From NCBI RefSeq assembly GCF_033807715.1, contig NC_084587.1, positions 10,878,863-10,942,862 on the forward strand: a stretch of 64,000 nt of DNA. Direction: 5' to 3'. The position numbers and the translations under genes were made by a program. Of the stretch, positions 60,175 to 64,000 are shown piece by piece. The number at the start of each line of letters is the position of its first letter. The stretch's first letter is position 1. Under the pieces are notes generated by a model. That model was not told the origin of the DNA. It saw nothing but the letters and a program-made list of their open reading frames with translations, and did no database searches. The stretch is from Cololabis saira. Its lineage: Eukaryota > Chordata > Actinopteri > Beloniformes > Belonidae.

Positions 60175-61080
60175 TACGGAAGAGTATTAGGGCCAGGCAA
60201 GAGAAAAAAAAATTGAGAGTGGAAGATTTTTTTTTATTGTGCACTTCGAGAAAAAAGACGAAATGTCGAGAATAAAGTCGAAATTTCACCTTTTTTCTCA
60301 ACATTTCGACTTTTTTCTCGTCATTTCGTCTTTTTTCTCAACATTTCGACTTTTTTCTCGACATTTCGACTTTTTTCTCTACATTTCGACTTTTTTCTCA
60401 ACAATTCGACTTTTTTCTCGACATTTGTCTTTTTTCTCAACATTTAGACTTTTTTTCTCGACATTTTGACTTTTTTCTCGAAATTGTACTTCAACGTTAA
60501 TCTCGCTTTTCAACTTTTTTCTCAACATTTCGACTTTTTTCTCCAAGTGCATAATGAAAAAAAAATCTTTCTCCTATAAAATATTATTTTTATTTTTCTC
60601 CTGCCTGGCCCTAATAAAATATTATTTTTATTTTTCTCCTGCCTGGCCCTAATAAAATATTGTTTTTATTTTTTGTCCTGCCTGGCCCTAATAAAATATT
60701 ATTTTTATTTTTCTCTTGCCTGGCCCTAATAAAATATTATTTTTATTTTTCTCCTGCCTCGCCCTAATAAAATATTATTTTTATTTTTCTCCTGCCTGGC
60801 CCTAATAAAATATTATTTTTATGTTTCTCCTGCCTGGCCCTAATAAAATATATATATATTTTTTTCCTGCCTGGCCCTAATAAAATATTATTTTTATTTT
60901 TCTCCTGCCTGGCCCTAATAAAATATTATTTTTATTTTTCTCCTGCCTGGCCCTAATAAAATTATTTTTATTTTTCTCCTGCCTGGCCCTAATAAAATAT
61001 TATTTTAATTTTTCTCCTGCCTGGGCCTAATAAAATATTATTTTTATTTTTCTCCTACCTGGCTCTAATACTCTTCCGTA
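60175..61080. mobile_element. Element with TIR TACGGAAGAGTATTAG, filled with minisatellites
   Basis: Ends TACGGAAGAGTATTAGGGCC and the near-complement ...CTAATACTCTTCCGTA are flanked by CAGAATC on both sides. The interior holds GTCGAAATGT-type units (60245-60545) and then about thirteen 38-bp units (60565-61070). Confidence 0.8.
60565..61070 (+). repeat. 38-bp minisatellite, about 13 copies
   Basis: The unit reads CCTGCCTGGCCCTAATAAAA then TATTATTTTTATTTTTCT. Most copies differ by one to three bases; one has TATATATATTTTTTTC. Each unit carries an AATAAA on the plus strand. Confidence 0.92.
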
Positions 61081-61180
61081 CAGAATCAGAATCAGAATTA
61101 GAATCAGCTTTATTGGCCAAGTTTGAACATTGCCCGACAAGGAATTTGACTCCGGTTATTTTGCCCACTGTACCCAGATT
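61081..61180 (-). mobile_element. Retroposon 3' tail, (CAGAAT)n type
   Basis: CAGAATCAGAATTAGAATCAG followed by CTTTATTGGCCAAGTTTG is the reverse complement of a teleost retroposon end with AATAAAG and a (GATTCT)n tail. A similar tail is at 62397-62460. Confidence 0.6.
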
Positions 61181-61384
61181 TAAAAATAGCAAACAGTAAA
61201 TAAACAAATGTGGCACTTATTAACATATATACAATTAAAAAACTGAAAGGTGCAGCAGTATGAGGTAGACATGGTAATGACGGCTCTAAATAAAATAACA
61301 TATATACAATTTTTTTCAAAGTTAAATGTGCAACAGAATGAGGCAGAAATGATTATTGTTGGAAGGTGCATTGTTACAGCATGT

Positions 61385-61500
61385 TTTTATTTTTATTTAA
61401 CCTATATTTAACCAGGAAAAGAAACCCATTGAGATTAAAAATCTCTTTTGCAAGGCTGTCCTGGCCAAGAGGCAGCACAAGATTTCAGATATTAAAATTT
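61385..61500 (-). mobile_element. LINE 3' tail, minus orientation
   Basis: TTTATTTAACC...ACCAGGAAAAGAAACCCATTG, GATTAAAAATCTCTTTTGCA and GTCCTGGCCAAGAGGCAGCA are the reverse complement of a LINE 3' UTR common in fish. Confidence 0.6.
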
Positions 61501-62396
61501 ACAGAGGTGTAATGTGAAATATTAAAATCAAATAAAATCAAATGAAACAAAAAATGGAAATAAAACAAAAAAAATGGAAATCATTTAAAACAGTTACAAA
61601 TCAGAGATGCTGTCTCAAGTGCACTCATTCTAGACTTAAAATCACTCAGTGGAATAAGTTCTGTTATTTTTAGATCCTTTTGAAGTATGTATGTATGTAT
61701 GGAAATTCTGTTTAACTATGTTTATTTTTTTCACTCAAGATTAACGATGGCGGACGTTTACAAAAGAATTTCCCATTTACAATGTTGTCTCGGTTGCAAA
61801 AGCAGAAATGAATGCTTTGTTTAGATAATGCTGGGTTCTTATAACCTGACTATAATTTCCTTATTTTGTAGAAGCACATAACTGACCAGGAAGTGATGAT
61901 GGCTTGTCATGAGTTGAGTAGACTGGCAATCAAAAGGCTTTCATGATATGTTTTTAACATATGATAATACAAGAACTATTTGTTTAATGTGGAGATAATT
62001 GTTTTCGTCTGCGTTATTGAAATTTTAAAAATATGTTTTGAAGTCATCATAACATTTATTTGTGGGGGTGAAGGCCTCTCCCTGTCTTTGCCACACAAAA
62101 CCAGCACCCATGTGCTCAAACAGCTCAACTTTGATCTAAACAGACCTCAGGACTGACTTCCAAAACACACCACCACTCGCATGTGCAAACTCATCCCCAT
62201 TTGAACCGCCTTTCCAGTACATCTTATATAAAGAAAGCTTAAATATTTAGTCTAATTATAAAAAATGAACCAAATAGAGGCCTTAATATCAAAGAATGTT
62301 TGTAAAATTTCGTAGATAATGCAATTTCCTAAATTACTAGTCATATGTTTGATGGATAAATGTTGATTGAGGCTTCTGTCTCAAAACTACAGCATT
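61501..62396. other. Nothing recognised
   Basis: AT-rich sequence without recognised ends or domains. Confidence 0.35.
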
Positions 62397-62470
62397 TCAG
62401 AATCAGAATCAGAAGAAGTTTATTGCCAAGTAGTTTAACACACACAAGGAATTTGTTGCGGTGATTAGTG
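62397..62470 (-). mobile_element. Retroposon 3' tail, (CAGAAT)n type
   Basis: CAGAATCAGAATCAGAAGAA then GTTTATTGCCAAGTAG resembles 61081-61180. Confidence 0.55.
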
Positions 62471-63189
62471 CAAAACAAAAGAGCAAATAATATTAAACGA
62501 AAAAATGTACAAGTTACAGCATAGCTACAGCAGAGCTACAGCACTGAACATTATCAATTCAATATTTTTTTTCCTCCCACCATTATCCTGAAAAGTTGAT
62601 GGCTCACAAATGTAATCTTTTCTCGCCTCCACTGGTTTTATATAAACACAGAACCCTCAGTCATTCTATGCATGAGATTTGGGCTATGGGGTTGTTCTCT
62701 GAGTGGAGTTACTTATCTTGCTCTTTATGTACTCTCTGAAACGCTCTGGCTGATGCGCTCTCTGGGACTCAATAATTCCAGCATTATGTTGATTCGTTTA
62801 AACTGCTGCCAATCATATCATAGATTATTGATACAATGAAATAGCTGACAAAGATTGGGTAGCGTATTCTATACAATTCCCAAACCGAGAACATTTTTTT
62901 TCATTTTTTTTATCACATTTGCGGATTGTTTATGGTTGACCCCAGTTTATCCAAATGTGCCCAAAAATGGGCAAATCAGTGGAATGGAAAAATAAATATA
63001 TCACCTTTCACTCCGTTGGTTCCACATGAAACATAGCAAAAACATGAATACTAATTTTTTTTCAGCTAATATCATATTTACAAAGCTCCATTCTAAACGT
63101 TATATCTGTTATAAAGGAACATGAGCAGTATAATACATCCTATCTTATTTATATGTATATATATTGTGTATGTATATGTATATATATTG
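62471..63189. other. Nothing recognised
   Basis: AT-rich sequence ending in a short TATATGTATATATTG tract before the next MITE. Confidence 0.35.
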
Positions 63190-63535
63190 TAATATTGTGA
63201 TTTTCTGCAATGCAATTACAAAAACAAAAATGTCATACATTCTGTATTCATTACAAATCAACTGAAATATTGCAAGCCTTTTATTATTTTAATATTGCTG
63301 ATCATGGCTTACATCTTAAGAAAACTCAAATATCCTATCTCAAAAAAATTGAATATTCTGGGAATCTTAATCTTAAACTGTAAGCCATAATCAGCAATAT
63401 TAAAATAATAAAAGGCTTGCAATATGTCAGTTGATTTGTAATAAATCCAGAATGTATGGCATTTTTGTTTTTTTAATTGCATTACAGAAAATAAAGAACT
63501 TTATCACAATATTCTAATTTTCTGAGACAGTCCTG
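63190..63535. mobile_element. Palindromic MITE copy 7 (left end truncated)
   Basis: Begins at TAATATTGTGATTTTCTG, missing the first 20 or so bases. The right end CAGTCCTG is complete. The left arm carries the same deletion as copy 2. Confidence 0.9.
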
Positions 63536-63559
63536 TATATATATTTTTAAGAACTTGTC

Positions 63560-64000
63560 CTATGTGGTCATGCCGCGTTCCATTTGTCCTCGGAAGTGGG
63601 GATTTCCAAGTTTGTACAAGAGAACAGAGCTCTCGCGATATTTCCCAGGGGTATGTGAGACTACGAAGCGGATATCCGGCCTCTTTCCCGTGGCGGACCA
63701 TCGTTGGGTCGGTTTGGCAAAATGAAGGTACTAACAATCCTCGATCTGTATCTACTTTTTCACTGATATTTTCTCTTAAATATCAAACTGTAATTGAAGC
63801 CATGACTTTGAACATTAAAGCGGACTCCTTCGATGCGGTGACCGAGACTTGAGCGTAGAGGATGAACTTTGATTGTGAGGGGAGCTAGCGGACGAGCTAT
63901 GGAAACATGGCCGCGTTCTGAAAGTAAAATGTGCAGCCTGCTCAAGTTTCTTTCACCTGCACCGATGGGTCGCTACACCTTTCTGGTTCAGGGTATAAGA
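63560..64000. other. Possible MITE start, cut by the window end
   Basis: GCCGCGTTCCATTTGTCCTC then GGAAGTGGGGATTTCC resembles the terminus of a fish MITE family, but the other end is not in the window. No gene recognised. Confidence 0.3.

Overview
The window is a piece of a ray-finned fish (teleost, probably percomorph) nuclear genome. The evidence is two vertebrate genes with short GT-AG exons scattered through large introns, and a dense layer of teleost-type DNA transposons, MITEs, LINE 3' ends, a solo LTR and microsatellites. No bacterial, phage or plasmid feature is present. The two genes account for about 1.6 kb of coding sequence. Most of the rest that can be recognised is mobile or repetitive DNA, so nearly all long open frames in the window are artefacts.

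Both genes lie on the minus strand. The first (7218-24665) is a complete eight-exon tetraspanin of the TspanC8 group, closest to TSPAN5. Its spliced length is 268 codons, the length of human TSPAN5. The second (29799-57933) is a complete six-exon alkaline ceramidase, acer2, with a spliced length of 277 codons; human ACER2 has 275. It keeps the metal and catalytic residues known from ACER3. Every intron of both genes has GT-AG ends. The two genes share strand, but nothing in the sequence links their functions. One product is a membrane scaffold for the ADAM10 protease; the other is a Golgi enzyme that hydrolyses ceramide to sphingosine.

Layout. 1-7217: downstream of tspan5, with a fossil hAT transposase (about 1100-3790) broken by two MITEs, a degenerate tandem repeat and a hAT MITE. 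7218-24665: tspan5, whose introns hold a hAT element with a BED finger, a palindromic MITE, Harbinger-like MITEs, a TTAA-flanked element filled with polypyrimidine repeat, a fossil Tc1 with a hAT inserted in it, and a foldback element built from one short iterated motif. 24669-29798: intergenic, with a LINE 3' end, a solo LTR and the acer2 3' flank. 29799-57933: acer2, whose introns hold a fossil Tc1, repeated hAT MITEs, LINE tails and many microsatellites. 57934-64000: acer2 upstream, starting with a 1.8 kb hAT element directly before the start codon, then minisatellite-rich elements, LINE tails and a seventh copy of the palindromic MITE.

The most informative signal is the insertion history. 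At least ten elements have perfect 8-bp target duplications, and several are nested so their relative order can be read. Several insertions lie within about 30-110 bp of splice sites or the acer2 start codon, and one acer2 exon is bracketed by direct repeats of the same MITE.
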